Shown here piece by piece: positions 54,986 through 64,000 of a stretch of 64,000 nucleotides of DNA (positions are counted from its first letter, which is position 1; every line of letters starts with the position of its first letter). The position numbers and the translations under genes are program-made. This DNA is from Limosilactobacillus sp. WILCCON 0051 (GTDB lineage: Bacteria > Bacillota > Bacilli > Lactobacillales > Lactobacillaceae). The notes under the pieces are model-generated. The model saw only the letters and a program-made list of their open reading frames with translations, ran no database searches and was not told the DNA's origin. Location of the stretch: NCBI RefSeq assembly GCF_039955095.1, contig NZ_CP154878.1, positions 496,001 through 560,000 on the forward strand, read 5' to 3'.

Positions 54986-57643
54986 ATGTCAGAAAAGAAC
55001 ATGTCCACCAAGTTCAACCCAGCTTCGATTGAAGAAGGGCGCTACCAGTGGTGGATCGATGAAGGGTTCTTTAAGCCAAGCGGTGATAAGAAAGCCAAGC
55101 CATACTCAATCGTTATTCCACCTCCTAACGTTACTGGCAAGCTGCACTTGGGTCATGCCTGGGATACCACGCTGCAGGATATGATTATTCGGCAAAAGCG
55201 GATGCAGGGCTATGACGTTTTGTGGCTGCCAGGGATGGACCACGCCGGCATTGCAACGCAGGCTAAGGTTGAAGCACGGCTGCGCGAACAAGGTATTTCA
55301 CGTTATGACCTGGGTCGCGAAAAGTTTATTCAACAAGTATGGGACTGGAAAGACGAATATGCCGACATCATCCACAAACAGTGGGCTAAGATGGGAATCT
55401 CAGTTGACTACGATCGTGAACGCTTTACCCTTGACGAGGGCCTGAACAAAGCTGTTCGCAAGGTTTTCGTCGATTTATACAATAAGGGACTGATCTACCG
55501 GGCAACCTACATTATCAATTGGGATCCACAGGCACGGACGGCGCTTTCCGATATGGAGGTTATCCACAAAGATGACAAGGGTGCCTTCTACCACGTTAAG
55601 TATCCATTTACCGATGGCACGACGTTTAATGGCAAAGACTACATTGAAGTTGCTACGACGCGTCCTGAAACCATGTTTGGCGATGAGGCCGTTGCCGTAA
55701 ACCCAAATGATGAACGCTACAAGGAACTGGTCGGCAAGCATGTTATGGTGCCGCTGGTCAACCGTGAGATCGAAATCATTGCTGATGACTACGTAACGCC
55801 TGAATTTGGTACTGGGATGGTTAAGATTACGCCGGCTCACGATCCAAACGACTTCCTAGTTGGCAAGCGTCACAACCTGCCAGAACTCAATACGATGAAT
55901 GAAGATGCCTCGCTGAATGAAAATGCCGGCAAGTACTGCGGGATGGATCGTTTCGAGGCACGTAAGGCAATCGTCAAAGATCTGGAAGATGGCGGCTATA
56001 TGCTGAAGATCGATCCAATCGTACACTCCGTTGGTCACTCTGAACGGACCGGCGTACAGGTTGAATCTCGGCTTTCAACGCAGTGGTTCGTTAAGATGAA
56101 GCCATTGGCAGAAAAAGCATTGGCCAACCAAAAGACGGCTGATCGGGTCAACTTTGTCCCAGAACGTTTCGAGCACACCTTTAATCAATGGATGGAAAAC
56201 GTGCATGACTGGGTTATCTCACGTCAATTATGGTGGGGTCACCGGATTCCGGCTTGGTATAACAAACAAACCGGTGAAATGTATGTTGGCATGGAAGCAC
56301 CAAAAGACGCTGAAAACTGGGAGCAGGACAAAGATGTGCTTGATACCTGGTTTAGCTCGGCATTGTGGCCATTCTCAACGATGGGCTGGCCTGACACTGA
56401 TTCTGCTGACTTTAAGCGCTACTTCCCAACCAACACGCTGGTCAGCGGTTACGACATCATTTTCTTCTGGGTTGCCCGGATGATCTTCCAATCGCTGGAA
56501 TTTACCGGTAAGGCGCCATTCCGCAATGTCTTGCTGCACGGCTTGATTCGTGATGAACAGGGCCGTAAGATGAGTAAGTCCTTGGGTAACGGGATTGATC
56601 CAATGGACGTCATCGAAAAGTATGGTACGGATGCTTTGCGCTGGTTCCTGGTTACGGGTTCCACGCCAGGTCAAGACATTCGTTTCTCCTATAAGAAGAT
56701 GGATGCAGCTTGGAACTTCATCAACAAGATCTGGAATGCCAGCCGTTATGTAATCATGAATCTTGGTGACATGCAGAATGCGCCAAAGCTGCCGGCCAAA
56801 GACAAGTGGGATCTGGCAGACCGTTGGATTTTGAGTCGTTTGAATGCAACGATCAAGCAGGTTACCGATCAATTTGAGTCATTTGACTTTGGTGAAGCTT
56901 GCCGCTGTCTGTACAACTTTATCTGGAACGATTTCTGTGACTGGTACATTGAAATGACCAAAGAAAAGCTCAACAATGGTACTGAAGCAGAAAAAGCCGA
57001 CACCAAGAACATTTTAGGCTACGTGCTCGACCAAACGCTTAAACTGATGCATCCAATCATGCCATTCGTTACTGAGGCGCTGTGGCAAGATATGCCGCAT
57101 GAAGGCAAGTCAATCATGATTGCTGACTACCCAGTGGTTCATGATGAATTTGCAGATGAAAAATCAGAAGAACAGATGAAGCGTCTGATCGAACTGATTA
57201 CGGCCGTGCGCAATATTCGCAATGAAGCCAATGCGCCAATGTCTAAGCCAGTCGATCTGCTGATCAAGACAGATGATCAAGCTGCCGCTGACATGCTTTT
57301 GGCCAATGCAGACTACATCAAGCGATTCTGCCATCCTGCTGATCTGCAGATTGCTACCGATACGCAGGCGCCAAAACTAGCCATGAGCGGGATCGTTACC
57401 GGTGCTGAAGTCTACATTCCAATGGCTGAACTGGTTGACCTAAAAGAGGAACAGGCACGGATGGAAAAAGAGATTGCTAAGCTGGAAAAGGAAGTTCAAC
57501 GTTCCGAAAAGAAGCTTGGCAACGAAAAATTTGTCAATAATGCTCCTGAAGCCGTCGTAGCCGAAGAACGCGCTAAGGCAGTCGAATGGAAGCAAAAGCT
57601 GGAAGCAGCCCAAGCACGTCTTGCTTCGCTGCAGAATGCTTAA
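54986..57643 (+). CDS. valS: Valyl-tRNA synthetase
   Basis: Charges tRNA-Val; class I, 885 residues. The HIGH motif is in [15 protein letters not shown] (~48-57) and KMSKS in [14 protein letters not shown] (~527). The editing domain and anticodon-binding domain follow, then the C-terminal coiled coil ([20 protein letters not shown]..). AAAGGGGA precedes the ATG. Controlled by the Val T-box. Confidence 0.98.
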   Translation: MSEKNMSTKFNPASIEEGRYQWWIDEGFFKPSGDKKAKPYSIVIPPPNVTGKLHLGHAWDTTLQDMIIRQKRMQGYDVLWLPGMDHAGIATQAKVEARLREQGISRYDLGREKFIQQVWDWKDEYADIIHKQWAKMGISVDYDRERFTLDEGLNKAVRKVFVDLYNKGLIYRATYIINWDPQARTALSDMEVIHKDDKGAFYHVKYPFTDGTTFNGKDYIEVATTRPETMFGDEAVAVNPNDERYKELVGKHVMVPLVNREIEIIADDYVTPEFGTGMVKITPAHDPNDFLVGKRHNLPELNTMNEDASLNENAGKYCGMDRFEARKAIVKDLEDGGYMLKIDPIVHSVGHSERTGVQVESRLSTQWFVKMKPLAEKALANQKTADRVNFVPERFEHTFNQWMENVHDWVISRQLWWGHRIPAWYNKQTGEMYVGMEAPKDAENWEQDKDVLDTWFSSALWPFSTMGWPDTDSADFKRYFPTNTLVSGYDIIFFWVARMIFQSLEFTGKAPFRNVLLHGLIRDEQGRKMSKSLGNGIDPMDVIEKYGTDALRWFLVTGSTPGQDIRFSYKKMDAAWNFINKIWNASRYVIMNLGDMQNAPKLPAKDKWDLADRWILSRLNATIKQVTDQFESFDFGEACRCLYNFIWNDFCDWYIEMTKEKLNNGTEAEKADTKNILGYVLDQTLKLMHPIMPFVTEALWQDMPHEGKSIMIADYPVVHDEFADEKSEEQMKRLIELITAVRNIRNEANAPMSKPVDLLIKTDDQAAADMLLANADYIKRFCHPADLQIATDTQAPKLAMSGIVTGAEVYIPMAELVDLKEEQARMEKEIAKLEKEVQRSEKKLGNEKFVNNAPEAVVAEERAKAVEWKQKLEAAQARLASLQNA

Positions 57644-57656
57644 TTAGGTAAGCAGG

Positions 57657-57696
57657 ACATCCCCAGAGTTCAACAGAGCTTTGGGGATGTTTTTTT
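57657..57696 (+). terminator. Terminator after valS
   Basis: ACATCCCCA pairs with TGGGGATGT, then TTTTTT. Confidence 0.88.
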
Positions 57697-57716
57697 GCAA
57701 ATTAAGTCGATTTTTG

Positions 57717-57735
57717 CGAACAATTGTTCTATAAT
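57717..57735 (+). promoter_or_regulatory. folC-radC promoter with LexA-like palindrome
   Basis: A perfect -10 TATAAT (57730-57735) is directly preceded by CGAACAATTGTTCT (57717-57730). It holds a perfect 12-base palindrome and matches the LexA consensus at 12 of 14 positions. No strong -35 is seen. Confidence 0.5.
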
Positions 57736-57761
57736 TAGGCGTAAAAATGAAAGGATTTATC

Positions 57762-59078
57762 ATGACAAATATTCAGAACTATGATGATGCCCTGGCATTT
57801 ATTCATGGCCGGACCAAGTTTAAAAAGATTCCAACTCTGAAACGGATGCAGCGATTTTTAAAAGAACTTGGCAATCCCCAAGAAAAGCTCAGCTATCTGC
57901 ACGTTACCGGCACCAATGGCAAGGGCTCAACCGTAGCAATGCTGCGCTCGCTCCTAATGGCAAGTGGCTTGACGGTAGGGACTTTTACCTCGCCGTTTAT
58001 TGTCCGCTTTAATGAGCGGATCTCACTGAATGGCCAGCCGATTTCGGATGATGAGCTGGTAAAGGCTGCCCAAAAGGTGGCCCCCGTTGTTGATTATCTA
58101 GATCAAGTATTGCCCGAGGGTGGTCCTACCGAATTTGAGATTGATACAGCAATTATGTTTACCTGGTTTGCACAAAAAAAGCCAGATGTTGTAATTCTTG
58201 AGGTGGGAATTGGCGGCCTTTATGACTCAACTAATGTGATTGTGCCAGCTGTCAGTGGTATTGTTACGGTTGGCTACGATCATATGCATGTTTTGGGGGA
58301 TACGTTGGCTGAGATTGCATGCCAAAAAGCAGGTATCATCAAACCAAATGTACCGGTAGTGATTGGCAGACTGCCTGAGGCTGCGCGGCAGACAATCATA
58401 GCAGATGCGCAAAAAAAACAGGCGCCATTATATGAAAACGGGCGACAGTTTACGGCTAAAAAAATAAATCGTCATCAGCTGAAAAACGAGATTGAATATG
58501 ATGGGCTGATGCTTCATCGTCAACGATTCCAGCTGGGACTGGCTGGTGAATATCAGGTTGATAATGCTGCCGTTGCTCTTACCATGGCGCAGCTTTATTT
58601 GAAACGACTGGGCGTGCCGATTGACGTCCAGGCTTTTCAAAATGGCTTGGCCAATACACGCTGGCCGGGGCGGTTGGAAATCGTCAACGACTCGCCATTG
58701 GTTGTTTTAGACGGTGCTCATAATCTACCCGGAATGCAGGCTTTGACGACAACGCTGCAGAATGATTTTAAAGAAATGGAAATCTATGTTTTGGTAGCAA
58801 TTTTGGCCGATAAACAATATCAGTTAATGTTGGGAGAGATTGCCAGTCTGCCCAATGTTCATTTGATGCTGACCAATTTTGCCGGCCCGGGTCCCAAACG
58901 GCCAAGCGCTGATTTAAAAAAAGCAGCTGCAGACATCAAGACGCATTGGCCAATTGAGACGGCATCCAGCTGGCAAGAGGGATTGCTGAGGCTATCAAGG
59001 GAAGTTTCAGCCGATGATGCAATTCTGATTACCGGCTCGTTATACTTTATTTCAGAAGTTCGGCGTTTTTTTTGCTGA
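57762..59078 (+). CDS. folC: Folylpolyglutamate synthase/dihydrofolate synthase
   Basis: Adds glutamate to folates to retain them and activate cofactors. 438 residues; ATP loop GTNGKGST (50-57), folate-site region FTSPFIVRFNERISLNGQ, and VLDGAHNLPGM in the C-terminal domain. ATG 57762 is chosen because AAAGGA lies six bases upstream; a 57747 ATG precedes that site. Located after valS, the common place in Bacilli. Confidence 0.94.
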   Translation: MTNIQNYDDALAFIHGRTKFKKIPTLKRMQRFLKELGNPQEKLSYLHVTGTNGKGSTVAMLRSLLMASGLTVGTFTSPFIVRFNERISLNGQPISDDELVKAAQKVAPVVDYLDQVLPEGGPTEFEIDTAIMFTWFAQKKPDVVILEVGIGGLYDSTNVIVPAVSGIVTVGYDHMHVLGDTLAEIACQKAGIIKPNVPVVIGRLPEAARQTIIADAQKKQAPLYENGRQFTAKKINRHQLKNEIEYDGLMLHRQRFQLGLAGEYQVDNAAVALTMAQLYLKRLGVPIDVQAFQNGLANTRWPGRLEIVNDSPLVVLDGAHNLPGMQALTTTLQNDFKEMEIYVLVAILADKQYQLMLGEIASLPNVHLMLTNFAGPGPKRPSADLKKAAADIKTHWPIETASSWQEGLLRLSREVSADDAILITGSLYFISEVRRFFC

Positions 59079-59133
59079 TTAAAAATAAAATCTGCTCTGT
59101 CTTGCATATAGTAATGGCAGAGGAGGTAATCAA

Positions 59134-59772
59134 ATGACTGAAAAAACTTGTCAGCAGCGCTATGTGGCATTAGTTAACATGGTTTTTGATCAGGAAGGAG
59201 ACCTTGCCAATCATTTTTTAGAACTTTTTCCCACGCCAGCTGTTTTTCGCAATATGACGATGGAAGAACAGGATGCTTTTTTGGGATATGATCGCAAACG
59301 TCTCAAACCGGTTTTGGCAGCAATTGAGCTGGGAAATCTGATTTTAACCTGCCCGCATGATATCTTAGGTCACGCCTACTCCAGCAATGAGGTTGGCCAG
59401 TTTTTAATGGATGAGATGGCTGGACAGACGCAAGAGTCAGTCGAAGTGCTTTGTACGGATGTGCACAACGAGATCATAGCACGACGCTGTCTGTTTAAAG
59501 GGGGGCAAGCGGAATGTATGCTTTATCCGGATCAAATTTTTCGCTACGTGCTGCATTGGAATTCATTTGGTCTGATTATGGTTCACAATCATCCTTCAGG
59601 CGATCCTGAGCCATCCAGACAGGACCTGAGCTTTATGCGACGGTTGGAACGGGGCTGTCAGCTGCTGGGGCTGCATCTGTTGGACTGTCTTGTGATCGGC
59701 AGTCAGGATTATTACAGCTGGCGTGAAAGTCAAGAGGCTCATGCGGCATTTAATGACCAAATTGCGAATTGA
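59134..59772 (+). CDS. radC: RadC family JAB-domain protein
   Basis: 212 residues; C-terminal JAMM metalloprotease-like domain with HNHPSGDPEPSRQD complete (His151, His153, Asp164), and a reduced N-terminal helical part. Often called a DNA repair protein, but its biochemical role is not settled. AGGAGG precedes the ATG. It follows folC by 55 bases with no terminator, so it shares that promoter. Confidence 0.88.
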   Translation: MTEKTCQQRYVALVNMVFDQEGDLANHFLELFPTPAVFRNMTMEEQDAFLGYDRKRLKPVLAAIELGNLILTCPHDILGHAYSSNEVGQFLMDEMAGQTQESVEVLCTDVHNEIIARRCLFKGGQAECMLYPDQIFRYVLHWNSFGLIMVHNHPSGDPEPSRQDLSFMRRLERGCQLLGLHLLDCLVIGSQDYYSWRESQEAHAAFNDQIAN

Positions 59773-59872
59773 ATTTTAAAATTCGGTTAAGGAAACCCGA
59801 ATGCTGAATAGCAATGCTGTTTTTCTCTGGCGTTTGGTGTATAGTAATGTCTGTTAATTTAACGTTCGGCTA

Positions 59873-59881
59873 TGGTATAAT
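59873..59881 (+). promoter_or_regulatory. Extended -10 promoter of mreBCD
   Basis: TGG then perfect TATAAT (59876-59881); identical over twelve bases to the promoter of the other mreB paralogue. Confidence 0.55.
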
Positions 59882-59942
59882 ATCAACGCTATTGTATTAT
59901 GAAAATGAACGACTACTTTTGTATACGAAGGGAAGAAACAGA

Positions 59943-60950
59943 TTGCTAGGAATTGGAGCAAAAAATATTGGCATTGATCTTGGTACTGCCAATACTATTG
60001 TTTACATTGAAGGCAAAGGCATCGTTTTGCGTGAACCATCCGTAGTTGCCCGCAACAAAAAGAGCGGCGAGGTCATCGCGGTTGGTGAAGAAGCACGTGA
60101 TATGATTGGACGCACGCCTGCAAGCATTGTGGCGATTCGCCCAATGAAAGATGGCGTGATTGCCGATTATGACACGACGGTTGCTATGATGAAGCACTAT
60201 ATGGAAAAGGCACTCGGCAAAAATGGCGGCAAGCCGTACGTAATGGTCTGCGTACCTAGTGGCGTTACGGAAGTTGAAAAACGTGCCGTAATTGATGCGA
60301 CGCGGGTGGCTGGCGCACGCGATGCCTATGTGATCGAAGAACCTTTTGCAGCTGCAATTGGTGCTGGTCTGCCGGTTATGGATCCAACTGGAAGCATGGT
60401 TGTTGATATTGGTGGCGGTACGACGGATGTTGCTACGATTTCACTTGGCGGCATCGTTTCAAGTCGTTCGATTCGCATGGCTGGCGACAAGATGAATGAT
60501 GCGATCGCACAGTTCGTTCGTCAAAACAAGAATCTGCTGATTGGTGAACGTACGGCTGAAAAGCTCAAGTGGGATATTGGTTCGGCTTCTGTTGAGGCAG
60601 CTAAGGAAATGGGAACTACCGAAGTTCGTGGTCGTGATTTGGTAACTGGTCTGCCACAGACTAAAGAAGTTTCGGCAGTTGATGTTTCCAATGCATTGCA
60701 GGATGTTGTCGAAGCCATTATTGAAGCTATCAAGGGAACGTTGGAAGAAACCTCACCGGAAATTGCGGCTGACGTAATTGACCATGGGATCGTGCTGACT
60801 GGTGGCGGTGCCCTGCTTAAGCACTTGCCAGAAGTTATTGCCGATGCTACCAAGGTACCAGTATTTATCGCCAATGATCCATTGGACTGTGTTGCTATCG
60901 GGACTGGTGAGTCACTGAAGAGCATTGACGTGATGAAAAAAAGCAAGTAG
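59943..60950 (+). CDS. mreB: Rod-shape determining protein MreB (second paralogue)
   Basis: Bacterial actin of the elongation machinery. 335 residues; [37 protein letters not shown] and [17 protein letters not shown]. The start is TTG 59943 ([13 protein letters not shown], like the MFGIGARDLG of B. subtilis MreB), with AAGGGAAG upstream. A longer ATG frame begins before the promoter and is rejected. First gene of mreBCD. Confidence 0.95.
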   Translation: MLGIGAKNIGIDLGTANTIVYIEGKGIVLREPSVVARNKKSGEVIAVGEEARDMIGRTPASIVAIRPMKDGVIADYDTTVAMMKHYMEKALGKNGGKPYVMVCVPSGVTEVEKRAVIDATRVAGARDAYVIEEPFAAAIGAGLPVMDPTGSMVVDIGGGTTDVATISLGGIVSSRSIRMAGDKMNDAIAQFVRQNKNLLIGERTAEKLKWDIGSASVEAAKEMGTTEVRGRDLVTGLPQTKEVSAVDVSNALQDVVEAIIEAIKGTLEETSPEIAADVIDHGIVLTGGGALLKHLPEVIADATKVPVFIANDPLDCVAIGTGESLKSIDVMKKSK

Positions 60951-60994
60951 TCACGCAATCAAGTAAAAAGAATAACTGATACACAGTTAACAGG

Positions 60995-61033
60995 GCGGGG
61001 CTGGTCGCAAAACGATTTGTTTTGCCCAGTCCC
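60995..61033 (+). other. Hairpin between mreB and mreC
   Basis: CGGGGCTGG pairs with CCAGTCCCG, with an inner GCAAAAC/GTTTTGC stem. There is only a short T stretch afterwards, so it may lower transcription into mreC or mark an mRNA end. Confidence 0.5.
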
Positions 61034-61066
61034 GTTAAATGTATCTGGGTGCATTGGAGGATAAAA

Positions 61067-61918
61067 ATGCAGAAGTTTTTTTCGAATCGCCGCTTGGTAA
61101 TTACAGTGGTAATTCTGGTAGTCTGCTTTGGCTTAATGGGCGGCTCGATTGCAATGCGCAACCGCCGCTCGACCCCACCGCTGATTCAGCAGTTTGGCAA
61201 TGATATCGTCGGCTTTGCCGATGGCATTGTGGCATATCCGGTCAATGCCGTACAGGGTGTCGCTGATTCAGTTTCCGGATTGATGAATGCCTACACGGAA
61301 AATCGCGAGCTGAAGCAAAAAGTATCTGAGCTGGCCCAGGTTAAGGTTCGTGACCAAACGCTGGCTAAGGAAAACAAGCAGTTAAAAGCAGAATTAAAGC
61401 TCAAGAACTCGCTGACCGACTATTCAACCGTTAGTGCAGCTGTAATGTCCAGGACGCCTTCTTCATGGCAGCAGCAATTAGTGATCAACAAGGGGCAGAC
61501 CAGCGGTATTAAAAAGAACATGCCGGTACTTTCTGGCGGCGGCTTGATTGGCCGAGTGGCAGAAGTTAACAAGACCAACAGTAAAGTCGAACTGCTCAGT
61601 GATACCAGCGAGTCATCCAATCGTTTTTCAATTGTGATTAATGGCACCGATAGCAAGAGCGTCAACGGGATTATTACTGGTTATAATGCCAGAACCAATG
61701 AGCTGATTATGGGGCAGGTAACCTCAACGGCTAAAATTAAAAAAGGCGCTAAGGTCGTAACCAACGGAATGGGCGGTATTACGCCAAAAGGACTCTATGT
61801 CGGCAAAGTCTCACGTATCGGCAAGGATGATTATGGACTGGCTAAGAAAGTCTACATCAAGCCGGCTACGAACTTTAACGAGATCAATATCGTTACGGTA
61901 GCGGAATTAAACGATTAG
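61067..61918 (+). CDS. mreC: Rod-shape determining protein MreC
   Basis: 283 residues: cytoplasmic tail, membrane helix (about 9-28), coiled coil (about 70-108) and beta-barrel pair (about 115-280; SGIKKNMPVLSGGGLIGRVAEV). It links MreB to wall enzymes outside the membrane. ATG 61067 follows GGAGG. Confidence 0.95.
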   Translation: MQKFFSNRRLVITVVILVVCFGLMGGSIAMRNRRSTPPLIQQFGNDIVGFADGIVAYPVNAVQGVADSVSGLMNAYTENRELKQKVSELAQVKVRDQTLAKENKQLKAELKLKNSLTDYSTVSAAVMSRTPSSWQQQLVINKGQTSGIKKNMPVLSGGGLIGRVAEVNKTNSKVELLSDTSESSNRFSIVINGTDSKSVNGIITGYNARTNELIMGQVTSTAKIKKGAKVVTNGMGGITPKGLYVGKVSRIGKDDYGLAKKVYIKPATNFNEINIVTVAELND

Positions 61919-61930
61919 AGGCGGTGTGAC

Positions 61931-62467
61931 ATGTATAGATTATCCCGGTTGAGATATGTGTTTCCTTTAGGTCTGTTCGCTGCCCTCTTTTTGGATGGTT
62001 CCTTAAGCAAGGTATTTGCAGGCTTTTTCTTTCATTATCCCTACGCAATGGTCAGTCAATTGGTTATTGTCTGGCTGGTCTGCTCGTATTTTTTTGAAGG
62101 CGACGTTCAGATTCCATTGGTTGGATTTTCGGTTGTCGCGGGAATCTTTTGTGATCTCTATTATTCGGGGATCTTAGGATTGTTCATGTTCCTTTATCCA
62201 ATGGTTGTTGGTCTGACGAAACTGCTGGCCAAATATCTGACGCCATCGTTTCTGATGATTGTCTTGATCTTTTTGATCGATCTGACGGTATTTGAGCTTT
62301 TTAACTATTGGGCCTATGCTGCAGTAGGAATTGCCAAGGTTGGTCTGGGCGTTTTTTTATTGGATACGCTGTTGCCAACGCTGCTTTTGAATTTGGTATA
62401 TCTGCTGTGTTTGTATTTTCCATTGCAAAAGCTGATTACTTGGGCTGCTGATACCGAACGCCGCTGA
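61931..62467 (+). CDS. mreD: Rod-shape determining protein MreD
   Basis: 178 residues, five or six membrane helices, acting with MreC. It follows mreC by 12 bases; GAGGCGGTG precedes the ATG. The family is weakly conserved; the call rests on membrane topology and the mreBC position. Confidence 0.9.
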   Translation: MYRLSRLRYVFPLGLFAALFLDGSLSKVFAGFFFHYPYAMVSQLVIVWLVCSYFFEGDVQIPLVGFSVVAGIFCDLYYSGILGLFMFLYPMVVGLTKLLAKYLTPSFLMIVLIFLIDLTVFELFNYWAYAAVGIAKVGLGVFLLDTLLPTLLLNLVYLLCLYFPLQKLITWAADTERR

Positions 62468-62482
62468 ATTTATGGTGAGGTC

Positions 62483-62511
62483 TTGACAAGGCTGCTGGAT
62501 GATAGTAAGAT
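62483..62511 (+). promoter_or_regulatory. Promoter of the His-transporter T-box transcript
   Basis: Consensus TTGACA, 17-base spacer, TAAGAT. Confidence 0.65.
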
Positions 62512-62517
62512 ACTGAC

Positions 62518-62906
62518 AATTATTAAAAAACGATAACAAAAACAAAGAACAGACTAGTAGCTGTTTAGCCGACTGCTTAGCGAGTCGCGGTTGATGGGAA
62601 GCGACCAGAAGGCAACAGTGAATCACATCTGCGAGTTGGGCGATCGAATTTAGTAAGTCGCTCCGGGGAAGCCCGTTACAGCACAGAGTTTAGATTTGAA
62701 CTCGCTGAGGCAGTCTAGCGTGAGCTGACTGCAATGATGAGGTGGAACCGCGGCAACGCCCTCTGAGCCATGTGCTCGGGGGCGTTTTTGCTTTTCTGGA
62801 AAGTTTGAACTTAATGAGGCAATGGCTGTGAAGCCGTTGCAAATCCGAGGTGGGATCACGCTGCGGCGTCCTCGACAGTCGTTATGACTGTTGAGGACGT
62901 TTTTTG
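62518..62906 (+). promoter_or_regulatory. T-box leader with one Stem I and two serial antiterminator/terminator units; specifier CAC (His)
   Basis: Stem I shows ACTAGTAGC, AGCGAGTCGCGG and the loop GTGAAT-CAC-ATC, giving a His codon at 62624-62626. The first T-box core is GGTGGAACCGCG (62741-62752), with terminator AACGCCCTCTGAGC/GCTCGGGGGCGTT and TTTTT (62755-62789). Only about 60 bases later comes GGTGGGATCACG (62849-62860), preceded by a small stem (GCAATGGC/GCCGTTGC). A perfect terminator CGTCCTC-GACAGTC/GACTGT-TGAGGACG with TTTTTT then ends the leader (62866-62906). There is no room for a second Stem I. Confidence 0.85.
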
Positions 62907-62935
62907 TTATCGAAGCATTTGAGGGAGGTTTTATC

Positions 62936-63583
62936 ATGTCAATGCACTATGTTATGGAAATTCTGCCATCGCTGTTTCAAGGCGCTGGCATGACATTAAA
63001 GCTGTTTTTCTGGACGCTGCTTGGTTCACTGCCTTTGGGAATCTTAGTTAGTTTAGGATTGACTTCCAAGTTTCGGCCACTGCAATGGCTGCTTGAGCTT
63101 TATGTCTGGCTGATGCGGGGCACGCCGCTGCTGCTGCAATTGATTTTTGTTTTTTATGGCTTGCCAATTATTGGGATTGTTTTTCAGCGTTACGACGCGG
63201 CACTGTTTGCATTTATTCTCAACTATGGTGCCTATTTTGCCGAAATTTTTCGGGGTGGCTTTCAGTCAATCGATCAAGGCCAATATGAGGCAGCGCGGGT
63301 TCTGCGTTTAAGCTATAGTCAGACGCTGCGCAAGATCGTGATTCCACAGGTCGTTAAGATCGTAATTCCTTCGATCGGCAACGAGGTCATCAATCTGGTC
63401 AAGGACTCATCTTTGGTATACGTAATTGGTCTGGGCGATCTGCTGCGGGCCGGCAATGTTGCTACGGCACGGGACGTAACTTTGGTGCCATTGCTTTTGG
63501 TTGGCTTGATCTACTTAATCTTGATTGGGATCTGCACGTTTATCCTGAACAAGGTTGAAAAACGTTATTCATACTTTAAGTAA
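62936..63583 (+). CDS. Amino-acid ABC transporter permease, predicted histidine
   Basis: 215 residues of the HisM/GlnP family, about five membrane helices. The polar amino-acid permease signature is seen in LMRGTPLLLQLIFVFYGLP and the ATPase-docking loop EAARVLRLSYSQTLRKIVIPQ. GAGGGAGG precedes ATG 62936. Substrate is inferred from the His specifier of the T-box; no binding protein is seen before the window ends. Confidence 0.88.
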   Translation: MSMHYVMEILPSLFQGAGMTLKLFFWTLLGSLPLGILVSLGLTSKFRPLQWLLELYVWLMRGTPLLLQLIFVFYGLPIIGIVFQRYDAALFAFILNYGAYFAEIFRGGFQSIDQGQYEAARVLRLSYSQTLRKIVIPQVVKIVIPSIGNEVINLVKDSSLVYVIGLGDLLRAGNVATARDVTLVPLLLVGLIYLILIGICTFILNKVEKRYSYFK

Positions 63584-63598
63584 AAGGAGGCCATGAAG

Positions 63599-64000
63599 AT
63601 GCTGGAAGTGCAGGAACTTAAAAAGAGCTTTGGTGGACGTCAGATTTTAGACGGCGTTGACTTAACGGTTAAAGATGGTGAGATTTTATGCATCGTTGGT
63701 CCATCCGGTGCAGGTAAAACGACGCTTTTGCGCTGCATTACCGGTTTAGAGGCAGCCGACAGCGGTAAGTTTTTAATTGATGGTCGTCCTTTTGATCCAC
63801 AGGGAACGGATCGCTCTGACAGTGTGATCGGGGTTGTTTTTCAAGACTTTAACCTTTTCCCTAATCTGACAGTTCTTGAAAACGTTACGCTGGCGCCAAC
63901 GCTGGTCTTGAAAAAGGCAAAAGCCGATGCCCAGCAGGATGCCGAAAATCTCTTAAAGGAACTGGGATTGGATGGCAAAGGCGATCTGTATCCTTATCAG
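63599..64000 (+). CDS. Amino-acid ABC transporter ATP-binding protein (3'-truncated by window edge)
   Basis: The frame is open to the window end (134 codons visible). Walker A GPSGAGKTT and the Q-loop VFQDFNLFPNLTV are present; signature and Walker B lie beyond the edge. AAAGGAGG fits ATG 63599 (8 bases) better than the ATG at 63593 (2 bases). It pairs with the permease 15 bases upstream. Confidence 0.9.
   Translation, partial: MLEVQELKKSFGGRQILDGVDLTVKDGEILCIVGPSGAGKTTLLRCITGLEAADSGKFLIDGRPFDPQGTDRSDSVIGVVFQDFNLFPNLTVLENVTLAPTLVLKKAKADAQQDAENLLKELGLDGKGDLYPYQ

Noticed and set aside
56375..56872. 165-residue open frame antisense to valS
   Set aside because: Shadow of the synthetase gene.
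59814..60950. Longer mreB with 43 extra N-terminal residues
   Set aside because: The extension would begin before the promoter's TATAAT and has no family similarity; the TTG at 59943 has a good ribosome site and matches MreB N-termini.

Overview
The window is a stretch of a low-to-moderate-GC Gram-positive chromosome, almost certainly Lactobacillaceae and probably a heterofermentative, Limosilactobacillus-like species. The reasons are the gene families and their order (tdk-prfA-prmC-ywlC-upp-uraA-atpBEFHAGDC-ywzB-murA-like-mbl-yidD-DUF2969-rodA), a Ddl with the Phe typical of D-Ala-D-Lac ligases, four T-box leaders, a PyrR-type attenuator, and MurT/GatD. The species call is inference; no rRNA or tRNA gene was seen.

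Layout. 1-1500: the 3' part of a tyrosine integrase with a repeat-rich putative attachment region, so a prophage or other integrated element lies to the left. 1500-3600: an SOS-type operon (Y-family polymerase plus a YolD-domain protein) with a LexA box inside its promoter. 3.7-8.6 kb: a Ser/Ala-rich lipoprotein, then a MarR repressor with a large palindromic operator and a heterodimeric ABC exporter. 8.6-13.3 kb: T-box(Met)-metA, a serine hydrolase, and gatD/murT. 13.5-21.3 kb: tdk, prfA, prmC, ywlC, upp, a YibE/F pair and a PyrR-attenuated uracil permease. 21.5-28.1 kb: the complete F1F0 ATP synthase operon. 28.2-32.8 kb: an envelope cluster (DUF1146, a MurA homologue lacking its catalytic residues, Mbl/MreB, YidD, DUF2969, RodA) and an orphan GcvH-like protein. 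32.9-37.2 kb: T-box(Met)-metQNP and an M20 deacylase. 37.2-44 kb: DUF2785, ddl, an XRE-TPR regulator, usp, a 6S RNA candidate, rarA, yueI and a VOC protein. 44-48.2 kb: a YczE-like membrane protein divergent from a tal-tkt operon across a palindrome-rich spacer. 48.3-54.6 kb: rpsD with a leader, free-Met-sulfoxide reductase, ezrA, iscS-thiI and tpx. 54.6-62.5 kb: T-box(Val)-valS, folC-radC and mreBCD. 62.5-64 kb: a predicted histidine ABC transporter behind a leader with two successive T-box antiterminator/terminator units; its ATPase gene runs off the right edge.

The genes group by job. Cell-shape and wall genes (mbl, rodA, mreBCD, ezrA, ddl, murT/gatD) are spread across the window. Amino-acid supply (metA, metQNP, the His transporter, valS) is read out by T-boxes with readable specifier codons. 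Pyrimidine salvage comprises upp, uraA and tdk. Sulfur/redox genes are iscS-thiI, tpx and fRMsr.

No CRISPR array, insertion sequence or clear new defence system was found. The most unusual items are the MurA-like pseudoenzyme, the serial T-box leader of the His transporter, the YolD fusion under LexA, and the orphan GcvH-like protein beside rodA.
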